This document shows, piece by piece, positions 53,900 through 63,100 of a DNA stretch of 64,000 nt; the stretch's first letter is position 1, and each line of letters begins with the position of its first letter. The position numbers and the translations under genes are program-made. Below the pieces are notes generated by a model. That model saw only the letters and a program-made list of their open reading frames with translations, had not been told where the DNA came from and did no database searches. The DNA is from Nocardioides sp. Lineage in GTDB: Bacteria; Actinomycetota; Actinomycetes; Propionibacteriales; Nocardioidaceae. The stretch lies in assembly GCF_030150155.1 (NCBI RefSeq), contig NZ_JASLGR010000036.1, positions 1-64,000 on the forward strand, in the 5' to 3' direction.

Positions 53900-54894
53900 A
53901 GCGAGGGCACCTTCCGCCGGGAGACCAGGGCGATGAAGATCGGGGCACCGACCAGGGCGGCGACCACGCCGACCTGGACCTCCTGCGGGGCGAGCACCAC
54001 CCGGGCCAGGGTGTCGGCGGCGAGCAGCCAGGCAGCGCCGAGGATCACGCTCAGCACGGCGATCCAGCGCTGGTCGTTGCCGATCAGGGCACGGACCAGC
54101 AGCGGGACGGCCAGGCCGACGAACCCGATCGGCCCTGCCGCGGCGGTCGCGCCACCGGCGAGCAGGACGGCGGCGATCACGCCGAGGGTGCGCACCCGGG
54201 CGACCGGGACGCCCAGCGAGCGGGCGGTGTCATCCCCCAACGAGAGTGCGTTCAGGGCCGGGGCGAGCACCAGTGCGACCACCGCGCCGAGGACGAAGAG
54301 CGGGGCGGTCAGGGCGAGCTCGTGCCAGCCGCGTCCCTCCAGGGACCCGGCGATCCAGTAGCGGAACTCGTTGAACGCCTCCTGGTCGGCCAGCACCACG
54401 GTCTGTGTGATCGCGGCCAGCGCGGCACTGACGGCGACACCGGCCAGGGCCACCCGGGCGGGGTTGTGCAGGGCGGCACCGGTCCCGGCCAGGAGCAGCA
54501 CCCCGGCGGCGGCGATCCCCGCCCCGAGCAGCGCGAACCAGAGGTAGAACCCGATCCCGGAGACGCCGGTGAGAGCGACCGCGGCGGTCACGGCCAGGGC
54601 CGCACCGGCATTGACCCCGAGGATCCCGGGGTCGGCCAGCGGGTTGCGGGTCAGTGACTGGAGCACCGAGCCCGACAGCGCCAGGGCCGCACCGATGACC
54701 GCGCCGATGACGGTGCGGGGCACCCGCAGGCCGTGCAGCACCTCGGAGGCGGTGGAGCCGTCGGGGTGCAGCAGCAGCCGCCAGGTCTCCCCCATCCCGA
54801 GCCGGTGGGAGCCGAACGTGAGGCTGGCCAGCACGGCGAGGACGAGGGCGACCAGGGCCAGTGCCAGGACCAGCGGGCGCGAGCGCTCACGCAC
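53896..54894 (-). CDS. FecCD-family siderophore ABC permease (first subunit)
   Basis: 332 residues, about nine or ten helices. LALALVALVLAVLASLTFG at the N-terminus, LRVPRTVIGAVIGAALALSG, NPLADPGILGVNAGAALAVT, and GPIGFVGLAVPLLVRALIG, all canonical FecCD motifs. Pairs with the product of the next gene to form the membrane channel. Start GTG; overlaps the upstream surface-protein gene by 8 bp. Confidence 0.95.
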   Translation of the reverse strand: MRERSRPLVLALALVALVLAVLASLTFGSHRLGMGETWRLLLHPDGSTASEVLHGLRVPRTVIGAVIGAALALSGSVLQSLTRNPLADPGILGVNAGAALAVTAAVALTGVSGIGFYLWFALLGAGIAAAGVLLLAGTGAALHNPARVALAGVAVSAALAAITQTVVLADQEAFNEFRYWIAGSLEGRGWHELALTAPLFVLGAVVALVLAPALNALSLGDDTARSLGVPVARVRTLGVIAAVLLAGGATAAAGPIGFVGLAVPLLVRALIGNDQRWIAVLSVILGAAWLLAADTLARVVLAPQEVQVGVVAALVGAPIFIALVSRRKVPSL

Positions 54895-55744
54895 GACGAC
54901 GAGAACGCGCGACGAGCACGACCGCGGCGACGAGTCCGGCCAGCAGCCCGGCGCCGCCGACCCACGGGAAGCCTGCCTCCGAGGTGGTGGTCACCCGGGC
55001 GGTCGGGGCGCTGTCGTCGGCCAGGGCCGCGTCGACGGCGGCCTCGATCGAGGCCTTCTCCTGCGGCGTCATCGCCGAGGACTCCTCGTCCACGGCACCG
55101 CTGCCGGTCGTGGCAGCGGCGCTCGGCGTGGTCGCAGGACTCGGGGTGGCGCTGCTCGTCGCGGTCGCGGCGGGGTCGGTGACGACCAGGGTCTTGCCGG
55201 CGGCGAGCGCCGTCGTCCCGGCGTCCGATGTCGTGCCGGTGGTGCCGCCCGTGGACGACGTACCGGAGGAGGAGGCGGCACCGGCGACGATGGTGAAGTC
55301 GGAGCCACGGCGGGTGGTGTAGCCCTTCACCCCGAGGTAGTTGCCGGCCGCGTCCTTCATCTCCTTGCTGGCCAGGAAGCGGATCCAGTGCCGGCCCGGC
55401 TTGAGGTCGCTGGGCAGCACGAACGAGCCCGCTGCCGAGCCCGAGGACGAGAGCCGCTGCTGGTGCACGACGCAGGCGCCGTGCACGGCCTTGGCCGAGC
55501 AGAACTGGCCGTCGTCGAGCTTGAGGTAGACCACCTCACCGGCCGGGAAGCCGCTGACGGTGAAGTGCAGGGTGGAGCCGGCGGTCAGGCTGCGCGGGCT
55601 GGCCGAGGCGGAGGTGCCGGCGGTGTTCGCCCCGGCGCCGTCGTCGGGGATGGCGTGCGCGGCCGGTGCGGCCAGCAGGGCCGCCCCGAAGGCGACCATC
55701 GCAGCGGTACGTCGACCCGCACGGGTCCAGGAGAGCGAGCGCAT
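54887..55744 (-). CDS. Secreted, C-terminally membrane-anchored protein of the iron locus
   Basis: 285 residues, no named family recognised. Signal peptide GRRTAAMVAFGAALLAAPAA ending AHA. One Ig-like module (about 45-150): STLHFTVSGFPAGEVVYLKL, a DDGQFC...HGAC cysteine pair, then LPSDLKPGRHWIRFLASKE and the end TTRRGSDFTIVAG. A Ser/Thr/Gly-rich spacer follows (about 155-225), then a C-terminal helix VGGAGLLAGLVAAVVLVARS with RRRA, so the protein should be tethered to the outer membrane face. Start overlaps the previous stop (TGATG). Its position inside the operon, between a repeat surface protein and the permeases, suggests a role in delivering ligand through the cell wall. Confidence 0.75.
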   Translation of the reverse strand: MRSLSWTRAGRRTAAMVAFGAALLAAPAAHAIPDDGAGANTAGTSASASPRSLTAGSTLHFTVSGFPAGEVVYLKLDDGQFCSAKAVHGACVVHQQRLSSSGSAAGSFVLPSDLKPGRHWIRFLASKEMKDAAGNYLGVKGYTTRRGSDFTIVAGAASSSGTSSTGGTTGTTSDAGTTALAAGKTLVVTDPAATATSSATPSPATTPSAAATTGSGAVDEESSAMTPQEKASIEAAVDAALADDSAPTARVTTTSEAGFPWVGGAGLLAGLVAAVVLVARSRRRA

Positions 55745-58257
55745 CAGGGCGCCACCTTTCGGAGACGGACGACGACGCCGGTGCCGGCCAGGACCACGGC
55801 GCCCAGCCCCAGCAGCCAGCCGTCGGCGACGGAGAAGAACGACGAGGCGGTGACCGTCAACGGCGTCGCCGTGGCAGGCACCTCGGCCCCGGTCGAGGCG
55901 GCGGGCTCGGTGGAGTCCGGCGTCGCGGCGGTGGCCCCGATCCGTACCGGCGCCCAGCCGATCAGCGCACCGGAGCGGTCCTGGGCGCTGATCCGGAAGA
56001 CGCCCTCGCCCAGCGAGGCGAGGTCGAGTCGGACCTGGTGGGCCGCATCGGGGGTCACCCAGCCCGCCTGGATCTGGGCACCGGCGCGGAAGACGGTGAC
56101 GAAGACCGGCGCTCCCGGGGTGGCCTCGGGCAGCGACAGCGTCACCACCGGGCCGGTCACGGCGGCGGTGGCGCCGTGCCGCTCGATCGAGGCCAGGGCC
56201 TTGAACGAGGAGGCGGGCAGCGCGGGGACGACCAGGGTCGCGGTCGGCAGCGCGACCACGCTGGCCGTGGTAGCCACCGTCCGGGTCACCACCACCGAGC
56301 GCAGGGTGGTGCGGTCCCAGCCCAGCAGCGTGCCGACCGAGCCCTGCTCCCCTGACTGCGCGACCACCCGGACCGATCCCGTCGGGGTGTCCGAGGGCAC
56401 CCGCACCGTGATGCCGTGGCGGGCGTCGAGCCGGAACCAGCGGTCCGACCACGGATAGCGGGGCGATCCGTCGGCGACGTACACGGAGAGGAAGACCCAG
56501 GTGCCGACCGGCTGCGAGGGCAGGCTCACGCGGAGCTTGCCCGTCGGTTTCAGGGCGGCGCTCAGGCCGCCCCGGGTGCCGGCCTTGAGCGCGGAGGGGG
56601 CGAGCGGGTCGGGGCTGCCGTTGGGCCGGTAGGTGCCGACCACGAAGTCGGCGTCGAGCGAACGGATCTTGTCGTTGGCCCGCAGCGAGCCGGACAGGAA
56701 GCGGAGCGTGTGCGAGCCGTTGGTCAACGCCGGGATCGAGGTCGCGGTGGTGCCGTCGGGCAGCGCGATCGAGGCGGTGAAGCTGCCGGTGGCGTGGTCG
56801 GCCTGGATGATCGCCCAGATGGTGCGGTTGCTGTGCACATGTGAGTCGAGGTGGCTGTAGGTGCCGTCGTCGATCTTCACCCCGATCCGCGAGGCGCCGC
56901 CGGTCGGGTGGCACCAGCCGGTGCCGCTGACCTGGAGCAGGCCACCGAGCTTCACCGTCGGGGTGAGCACGGTGACGGTGGTCGCCGCGGTGGTGGGCTT
57001 GCAGGCCACGTCGGCGCCGTCGTCGGGTGCCACGTAGGCGGTCCCGTCGATGGCGAGCAGGGGGCTCAGCACCGAGCGCTGCACGTCGCCGGTGCCGAAC
57101 TTGCCGCTGGCCATCCGGACCGAGAGGTACTGCCCGGAGGTGAGACCGGCAGGCAGGTCGAGCTCGACGTCGAAGGAGCCGTCGGCGGCGACCTTGAACT
57201 GGTGGGTGGCACTGACGGTGGCCCGGCCCATCGCCCAGATGGTGGCGTCGGACTCCTCCAGTGCCGAGGTGCGCTCGAACTGGGTGGAGTCGCTGGCGTT
57301 GAGCTTGACCGCGATCGTCGACGGGGCTCCCGAGGACGTCTTCCAGCCGGTGCCGGCGATGTGGAGGGTGCCGTCGGTGGTCGAGACCGAGCGCTGCACC
57401 CAGGCCTTGGCGGTGCCGCTGGTCAGCGCGTAGCCCCAGACCTCCGGGGCGTTGGCCGAGGTGTCGGCGGCGAGGTACTCGAAGGTGCCGGTGGTGGCGT
57501 TGCCCGCGTTGTCGGTGGTGTCGAGCGAGCCGACCAGACCGATCACGGTGTGGCCCCCGCCGACGACCTGGACCGGCTTCGAGGTCGCCGCGGTGCCGTC
57601 GGGCACGGTGATCTCGGTGCTGAACGAGCCGTCAGCGTCGGCCGCCACGATCGCCCAGACGGTCGGCATCGTGGCCGAGACGGTGGTGTCGGTCCGGCTG
57701 ACCTGACCCAGGTCGAGCTTGAGGGCGATCTGCTTGGCGCCGCCGCCGGCCTTGTTGCACCAGCCGGTGCCGGTGACGGTGAGCCGGCCGCCCAGCGAGA
57801 CCGCCTGGGCGCCGACGGCGAGGTGCGGGTTCTGCACGCAGGCGGTGGTGGCCTGGGCGGTGGTGCGGGTGCCGGTCGCGGCGCTGGGGCTGCTGGGGCT
57901 CGGGCTGCTGCTGGGGGCGGCGTCGGTGTCCTTGGTCGCGCTGTCCTTGGTCGGACTGTCCTTCGTCGCGGCGCCGGACGAGGTGGCGTCCGTGCTCGGT
58001 GAGGCAGCGGCCGTCGGAGCGGCGGTGGTCTCGGTGGCGCTGTCGGCGACGTTCGCGGTGTCGGCGGACGGGCTCGGGCTGGCCGAGGCACTCGCGGTCG
58101 GCTGGACCGTCGCAGCGGTGCCCGTCGGTCCGGTCGAGCCGGCCGCCTCGGCGGCGAGCGCCGGACCGCTGACCGCGATCAGCATCATCGTCGCGGCGAT
58201 CCCGGCGACGACCTGGGTGGGGCGGCGTACGCCGCGGCAGGGGGCGAGGGGGTTCAC
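55744..58257 (-). CDS. Large surface protein with three G-T-G-W repeat modules
   Basis: 837 residues from GTG 58255-58257, overlapping the binding-protein stop (GTGA). Signal peptide region QVVAGIAATMMLIAVSGPAL ending ALA. Then a Ser/Thr/Pro/Ala-rich wall-spanning stretch of about 100 residues with TKDSPTKDSATKD. Three homologous modules follow, marked by LTVTGTGWCNKAGGGAKQIA, LHIAGTGWKTSSGAPSTIAV and LLQVSGTGWCHPTGGASRIG, each continuing through V-K-L/I, I-W-A and a D-G-S/G-x-F segment. The first and third carry a Cys before and within GTGWC. Two further Ig-like segments and the C-terminal helix ADGWLLGLGAVVLAGTGVVV with RLRKVAP anchor it. No HtaA or NEAT haem domain is evident. Ligand unknown. 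Confidence 0.75.
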   Translation of the reverse strand: MNPLAPCRGVRRPTQVVAGIAATMMLIAVSGPALAAEAAGSTGPTGTAATVQPTASASASPSPSADTANVADSATETTAAPTAAASPSTDATSSGAATKDSPTKDSATKDTDAAPSSSPSPSSPSAATGTRTTAQATTACVQNPHLAVGAQAVSLGGRLTVTGTGWCNKAGGGAKQIALKLDLGQVSRTDTTVSATMPTVWAIVAADADGSFSTEITVPDGTAATSKPVQVVGGGHTVIGLVGSLDTTDNAGNATTGTFEYLAADTSANAPEVWGYALTSGTAKAWVQRSVSTTDGTLHIAGTGWKTSSGAPSTIAVKLNASDSTQFERTSALEESDATIWAMGRATVSATHQFKVAADGSFDVELDLPAGLTSGQYLSVRMASGKFGTGDVQRSVLSPLLAIDGTAYVAPDDGADVACKPTTAATTVTVLTPTVKLGGLLQVSGTGWCHPTGGASRIGVKIDDGTYSHLDSHVHSNRTIWAIIQADHATGSFTASIALPDGTTATSIPALTNGSHTLRFLSGSLRANDKIRSLDADFVVGTYRPNGSPDPLAPSALKAGTRGGLSAALKPTGKLRVSLPSQPVGTWVFLSVYVADGSPRYPWSDRWFRLDARHGITVRVPSDTPTGSVRVVAQSGEQGSVGTLLGWDRTTLRSVVVTRTVATTASVVALPTATLVVPALPASSFKALASIERHGATAAVTGPVVTLSLPEATPGAPVFVTVFRAGAQIQAGWVTPDAAHQVRLDLASLGEGVFRISAQDRSGALIGWAPVRIGATAATPDSTEPAASTGAEVPATATPLTVTASSFFSVADGWLLGLGAVVLAGTGVVVRLRKVAP

Positions 58258-59297
58258 GACAGCGCCGCCTTCACGTCGTCGACCAGGCCCTGCATCAGGA
58301 TCGGGCCGCCGGTCGAGGTCCACAACGAGCCGTCGACGGTGATGACGTGGCCGGCAGTGACCGCCTTCAGGGCACTGAACCCGGGCACCGAGCGCGCCTC
58401 ATTCAGCGCCGCTGCGGCGCCGTCCTTGTCACTGGAGCCACCGGCGTCGGGGTTGCCGTTCGAGGAGCCGCCGAGGGTGCCGAAGAAGAGGTAGTCGGCG
58501 TCGATCTGGTCGAGGTTCTCCAACGAGATCGGCTCGGAGTGGCCGCGGCCGCGCTTGTCCTGGCTCTTCGGCCGGGCCAGGACGAGGTCGGTGAGGGCCT
58601 GACCGGCGGGCAGCTCCTTGAGGATCACCGAGGCCGAGCCGCCCTGCCAGCGCACGACCGAGAACGTCTTGCCGGCGTAGGTGGCACCGAGGGCCTTGCG
58701 GGTCTGGGCCACCTTCGCGTCGTACGTCGCCACCACCTGCGTCGCGGCCGACTTCTTGTTCAGCGCATCGGCCACCAGGGAGAACGTCGCGCGCCAGTCC
58801 CCGCCGGCGTACCCGGCGTAGAACGTCGGGGCGATCTTGCGCAGGATCGCGATCGCGTCGGGGTTGTTGTTGATGCTGGTGCCGTCGACCAGGATCAGGT
58901 CGGGCTTGGCCTTGGCGATCGCCTCGTAGTTCGGGTTGGCGACGCCGCCGAGGATCGGCAGGTCACCGGCGCGGTCGGCGAGGTAGTGCGGCACGGTGGA
59001 CTGGCCGCGGCCGGTGATGGTGCCGACCGGCGTGACGCCGAGGGCGAGCGCACCGTCCAGGGTCGGCTCGCTCAGCGCGACCACCCGCTGCGGCTCGGCG
59101 GGCACCTGCATCGCGGTGCCCTCGACGTCGGTGACAGTGCGGGTGGCACTGCTCGCCGAAGCCCCCGCACCGCCTCCGGAACCGGCGCCGGAGGCCGATC
59201 CGCACGCCGCGCTCAGCGGCGCGACGACGAGAGCGAGGAGGAGCGCCAGAGCGCCCCGGGACCGCAGTGTGGGAGTAGACACGCGAACAACACCCAT
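58254..59297 (-). CDS. Iron-siderophore ABC transporter substrate-binding lipoprotein (FepB/FecB-like)
   Basis: 347 residues from ATG 59297; GTG 59282 (342 residues) is an equally good start because the predicted transcript begins near 59303. Lipoprotein signal GALALLLALVVAPLSAACG with lipobox L-S-A-A-C. Mature type III binding fold: VTDVEGTAMQVPAEPQRVVA, LDGALALGVTPVG, YEAIAKAKPDLILVDGTS, IAPTFYAGYAGGDWRATF, and the C-terminal LKAVTAGHVITVDGSLWTST. First gene of the seven-gene operon; a near-consensus iron box overlaps its promoter. Confidence 0.93.
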   Translation of the reverse strand: MGVVRVSTPTLRSRGALALLLALVVAPLSAACGSASGAGSGGGAGASASSATRTVTDVEGTAMQVPAEPQRVVALSEPTLDGALALGVTPVGTITGRGQSTVPHYLADRAGDLPILGGVANPNYEAIAKAKPDLILVDGTSINNNPDAIAILRKIAPTFYAGYAGGDWRATFSLVADALNKKSAATQVVATYDAKVAQTRKALGATYAGKTFSVVRWQGGSASVILKELPAGQALTDLVLARPKSQDKRGRGHSEPISLENLDQIDADYLFFGTLGGSSNGNPDAGGSSDKDGAAAALNEARSVPGFSALKAVTAGHVITVDGSLWTSTGGPILMQGLVDDVKAALS

Positions 59298-59309
59298 CCA
59301 TCGACAACA

Positions 59310-59331
59310 ATATTAGGTGAGGCGACCCTAA
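59310..59331 (-). promoter_or_regulatory. DtxR/IdeR iron box and -10 of the siderophore-uptake operon
   Basis: TTAGGTGAGGCGACCCTAA (59313-59331) matches the 19-bp DtxR/IdeR consensus TTAGGTTAGGCTAACCTAA at 16 positions. The minus-strand -10 box TAATAT (59310-59315) overlaps its edge, so iron-loaded repressor would block transcription. The operon should be induced by iron limitation. Confidence 0.8.
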
Positions 59332-59360
59332 CAGTTGTCGGATGATTGGGGTGATCCGCG

Positions 59361-60026
59361 TCAGAGGGTGGGACTCTCCCCCAGGTCATGCTCGGCATGC
59401 TCGGCCGCGACCGCGCCGGCCGCGCGGGCGTTGCCGGCGACCAGGGCCGCCAGCAGGGCACCGTGGTCACGCTGACGCTCGCTCGCACTCTCCTGGGAGA
59501 CGATCGCCCCGGCCGCGAGGCCACTGCGGATCGCCGCCGAGACACCGGCATAGAGCTCGGCCAGCAGGCGGTTGCCCGACAGCTCCACCACCAGGGCATG
59601 GAACTGCCCCGGGGTCTTGCCGCGCTCGATCCCGACGGCGTTCTCCAAGTCGGCCCGGTGGGCGACACGCAGCCGCTCCAACCCCTCGTCATCTGCGGCG
59701 ATGGCGGCCAGCTCGGCCGCCTGGACCTCGAGTGCGCGGCGTACGGCCAAGATGTCGGACCAGGTGTGCGACGCGGCGAAGTCGGCCAGCACGCCGTGCA
59801 CCGGACTGAGCGAGCGGACGAAGGTCCCCCGCCCCGGAGCGGGCTCGACCAGGCCGAGGTGGGCGAGACTGCGGATGGCCTCGCGGATCGTGCTGCGCCC
59901 CACCCCGAACTCGGCGGCCAGGTCGGCCTCGGTCGGGATCCGACTGTTGACCGGCCACCGTCCCGAGGTGATGTCAGCCTGGAGCCGTCCGACTGTCTGC
60001 TGCGCGCGATCGCTACCCCAGGCCAT
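59361..60026 (-). CDS. GntR-family (FadR/FCD) transcriptional regulator
   Basis: 221 residues from the ATG at 60024-60026 (GGAG upstream; a GTG at 60062 would add 12). N-terminal winged helix: QQTVGRLQADITSGRWPVNS, LAAEFGVGRSTIREAIRSLA, GLVEPAPGRGTFVRS. The C-terminal FCD domain (about 90-215) is all-helical: DILAVRRALEVQAAELAAIA, FHALVVELSGNRLLAELY and ASERQRDHGALLAALVAG, with Asp/His residues that usually bind a metal. FCD regulators respond to small organic acids. It sits between two iron boxes, so it may connect metabolism to the uptake locus; its ligand is unknown. Confidence 0.85.
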   Translation of the reverse strand: MAWGSDRAQQTVGRLQADITSGRWPVNSRIPTEADLAAEFGVGRSTIREAIRSLAHLGLVEPAPGRGTFVRSLSPVHGVLADFAASHTWSDILAVRRALEVQAAELAAIAADDEGLERLRVAHRADLENAVGIERGKTPGQFHALVVELSGNRLLAELYAGVSAAIRSGLAAGAIVSQESASERQRDHGALLAALVAGNARAAGAVAAEHAEHDLGESPTL

Positions 60027-60078
60027 GCCCGGGATTCTCCATCGTGAGACCCCTCTCGACACTATTGTCTGACCTAAG

Positions 60079-60097
60079 TTAGTCTCGCCTTACCTAA
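60079..60097 (-). promoter_or_regulatory. DtxR/IdeR-type iron box in the divergent regulator / surface-protein promoter
   Basis: On the minus strand TTAGGTAAGGCGAGACTAA. It is 15/19 identical to the DtxR consensus and 16/19 identical to the box at 59313. It lies about 40 bp upstream of the secreted-protein ATG and 50 bp upstream of the regulator ATG, so it could control both. Confidence 0.65.
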
Positions 60098-60098
60098 T

Positions 60099-60117
60099 GA
60101 AGATGAGGCTTGCCTAA
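60099..60117. promoter_or_regulatory. Second, weaker iron-box-like site
   Basis: GAAGATGAGGCTTGCCTAA, adjacent to the box at 60079. It matches the DtxR consensus at 13 of 19 positions, with the GCCTAA half well preserved. The two sites lie 20 bp apart, as in tandem DtxR-dimer occupancy. Confidence 0.4.
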
Positions 60118-60138
60118 GTAAGCCTGAAGAGGAGTGTC

Positions 60139-63100
60139 ATGCGCACCACCACCATGCGACGGGTCGGGCGAACCGCTGCCGGCATGATCGCGGCGTCCCT
60201 CGGCCTCACCGCACTGGCCGTCAGCCCGGCGCACGCCGCCGACGCGATCCTGAGCCTCGGCGCCGACTCCGGCGCCACCGCCAGCACCCCCGACATCGCC
60301 TACGTCGGCCAGGCGATCCACCTCGAGGGCACCGCCTGGACGAAGTCCGCCGGCGTCGCCGGGTGCGTCGCGGTCAAGCTCGGCAACGGCACCGGTGCCT
60401 CGATCGCCAACGCGCTCGCCGTCACCCAGTCGCCCGTGCCCACCAGCACCGGTGCGTGCTCCGGCCTGAGCGCCCCCGACGGCGTCTACGCGATGGTCCC
60501 CACCGACGCGAGCGGCGCGTTCAGCGTCGACCTGCCCTTCCCCACCACGGCGAACACCTCCCCGGCGATCACCGAGGGCAGCTGGGCCGCCGGCACGACG
60601 CACCACGTCCGCCTCCTCACCGGCTTCGACGGTGCCACGCCGCGCTCGGGCTACGCCGACTTCACCGTCGCCACCCCCGCGACCACCCCGACCCTCTCCG
60701 ACGTGACGGTCAGCTACAGCGCCTCGGGCCCCTCGGCCGCGCTGAGCGGCTCCGGCTTCCCCGGTGGCTCCACCCTGACCGCGACCCTCGACGGCACGGC
60801 CCTGACCTTCTCCGGTCGTGGGCTCACCACCGGACCGACGTACGCCGTCCCGGCGACGGGTGCCATCTCCGGCGTCAACGTCGTCCTGCCGGCCGGCACC
60901 CGGGCCGGGGCCCACACCGTCACCATCCACGGCACCGACGCCACCAGTGCCGGGTACGACGTCCCGGTCACCGTCAACGTCACGCCGTCGCTGACCTGGA
61001 GTGCCGGGATCAAGCCCGGCGCCAGCGGCACCCTGACGGTGAGCGGCATCGCCACCGGCGCCGTGATCAGCTCGGTCAAGGACGGCTCCGTCGAGATCGC
61101 CTCCGCGCTCGGCGCCGCCGATGCCAGCGGCACCGCGACCGGCGCCTACAGCGTCCCGGCCAGCACCACGGCCGGCTTCCGCCCCTTCGTCCTGACCCAG
61201 ACCAGCCCGAACGCCACGTTCACGGTCAACACCGTGGTCTACCCGAACGAGGTCGTCAGCGGCGCCGCCCGGTTCGCGATCACCTCCGACGCGAACGACC
61301 CCGCGCTCTTCCAGGGCCTGTACCAGTCGGCGTACAGCGAGAAGGAGAAGGTCCTCTTCGCCACCTCGGCCAACCGGAGCACCAAGGAGGGGTACCTCTA
61401 CAAGCTCGACGCCGACACCCTGCAGGTGATCGCCAGCGCCCACGCCAGCACCACCGCGACCGACGTCCCGACCGACGTCGACGGGGTCAAGGCCGCGGCC
61501 CAGTTCGGGGTCGGCGTCGACGACGTCAACGGCACCGTGTGGACGACCAGCACCTCCGACACCAGCGTCTCGGTCTACCGCGCCAGCGACCTGAAGCTGC
61601 TCAAGCAGTTCCCGACCGGCACCCTGGACCACCCGCGTGACGTCGTCTACGACCCGAAGACGGACCACATCTTCGTCAGCTCGGCCAGCGAGGGCACCTC
61701 GGGCAACGGCTACCTGACTGTCTTCGAGGGTGGGGACAACAACAAGAACGGCACCCCGTACGAGGTCGTCAAGAAGCTCAAGACCGGCCCGCGCAGCGCG
61801 TTCAACCCGGTCTCGCTCTCGCTCGACAACGGCACCCTGGTCTCCCCCAGCCTCGCCACCGACCAGGTCGCGGTGATCGACACCGCCAAGGCCGTCACCT
61901 CGGCCGTGCCCGACGCCGCCGACGCGGTCGACTCCTCGGTCCGCTTCATCGAGATCGGTGACCACAGCAGCGCCGGCAACGGCCGCGGCGCCTCCGGTGC
62001 CGCCTACGACGACGAGGACCACCGGATCTTCATCGCCAGCCAGAACGACAACGCCGTCTTCGTGGCCGACTCCCGGACCGGCGAGCTGATCGCCACCGTC
62101 CCCACCGGACAGCAGGCGCTCAACGTCACCTACGACAAGGTGCACAAGCTCGCGTACGTCGCCAACCTCGGTGGCACCACGCTGACCGTGCTCGACAAGA
62201 ACGGCGCCAAGGTCGCCGCTCTGCCGGTCGCCAAGGCGAACCACGTCTCGGTCAACGACGCCGGCACCGTCTTCGCCGTCGACAAGGTCAGCCCGACCAA
62301 CCACGTCTGGAAGATCGAGCCCCGGATCGAGGCCCTCGGCGGCGTCGACCTGCTCGACCCGACCAAGGCCGGCATCACCGGCGACGAGAAGACCACCCCG
62401 CTGGAGGTCACCGCGACGTACGGCCAGCCGATCCACCTGGAGGGCACCAACTTCCGCACCTCCGACGGCACCAGCGGCTCGACGCTGGGCGTGAAGCCGG
62501 CCAGCGTCTCGGGCTCCCCCACGATCGCCACGATCGAGGCCGGCACCGACGGCTCCTTCGCCGTCGACGTCCCGTTCCCCGACGGCTGGACCGTCGGCGA
62601 CACCCAGCACCTGCGGGTGCTGAGCGGCTCGCTCAAGACCGGCGACACCGCCCGGTCCTTCGCGATCAAGGTGACGGTCAAGGCCGCCGGTGCGGTCGCC
62701 GTCTCCACCCCGCGGATCTCCGGCTCGGCCACCGTCGGCCAGACCCTGAGCGCCACCGCCTCCTCGACCACGGCCGGCGCGAAGCTCGCCTACCAGTGGA
62801 AGCGTGACAACACCGCCATCGCAGGTGCCACCGCGGCGACGTACAAGGTGACCAGCGCCGACGCCGGCCACCAGCTCAGCGTCGCCGTGACCGCGACGGC
62901 CACGGGCTACACCACCACGACGACCTCCTCGACCTCGGTCAAGGTCGCCGCCGTGACCAAGCCGCTCACCCCGGCGGAGAAGAAGGTCCAGGCCGCTCAG
63001 GCCAAGGTCACCGCCGCTGCCGCCAAGGTGAAGTCGATCACGTCGCAGATCTCCGCAGTGAAGAAGTCCTCGCTGTCGAAGAAGGCCAAGGCCACGAAGG

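Noticed and set aside
55744..58257. Calling the surface protein HtaA (haem receptor)
   Set aside because: The neighbourhood is similar, but I see no HtaA-domain pattern; naming it would over-reach.
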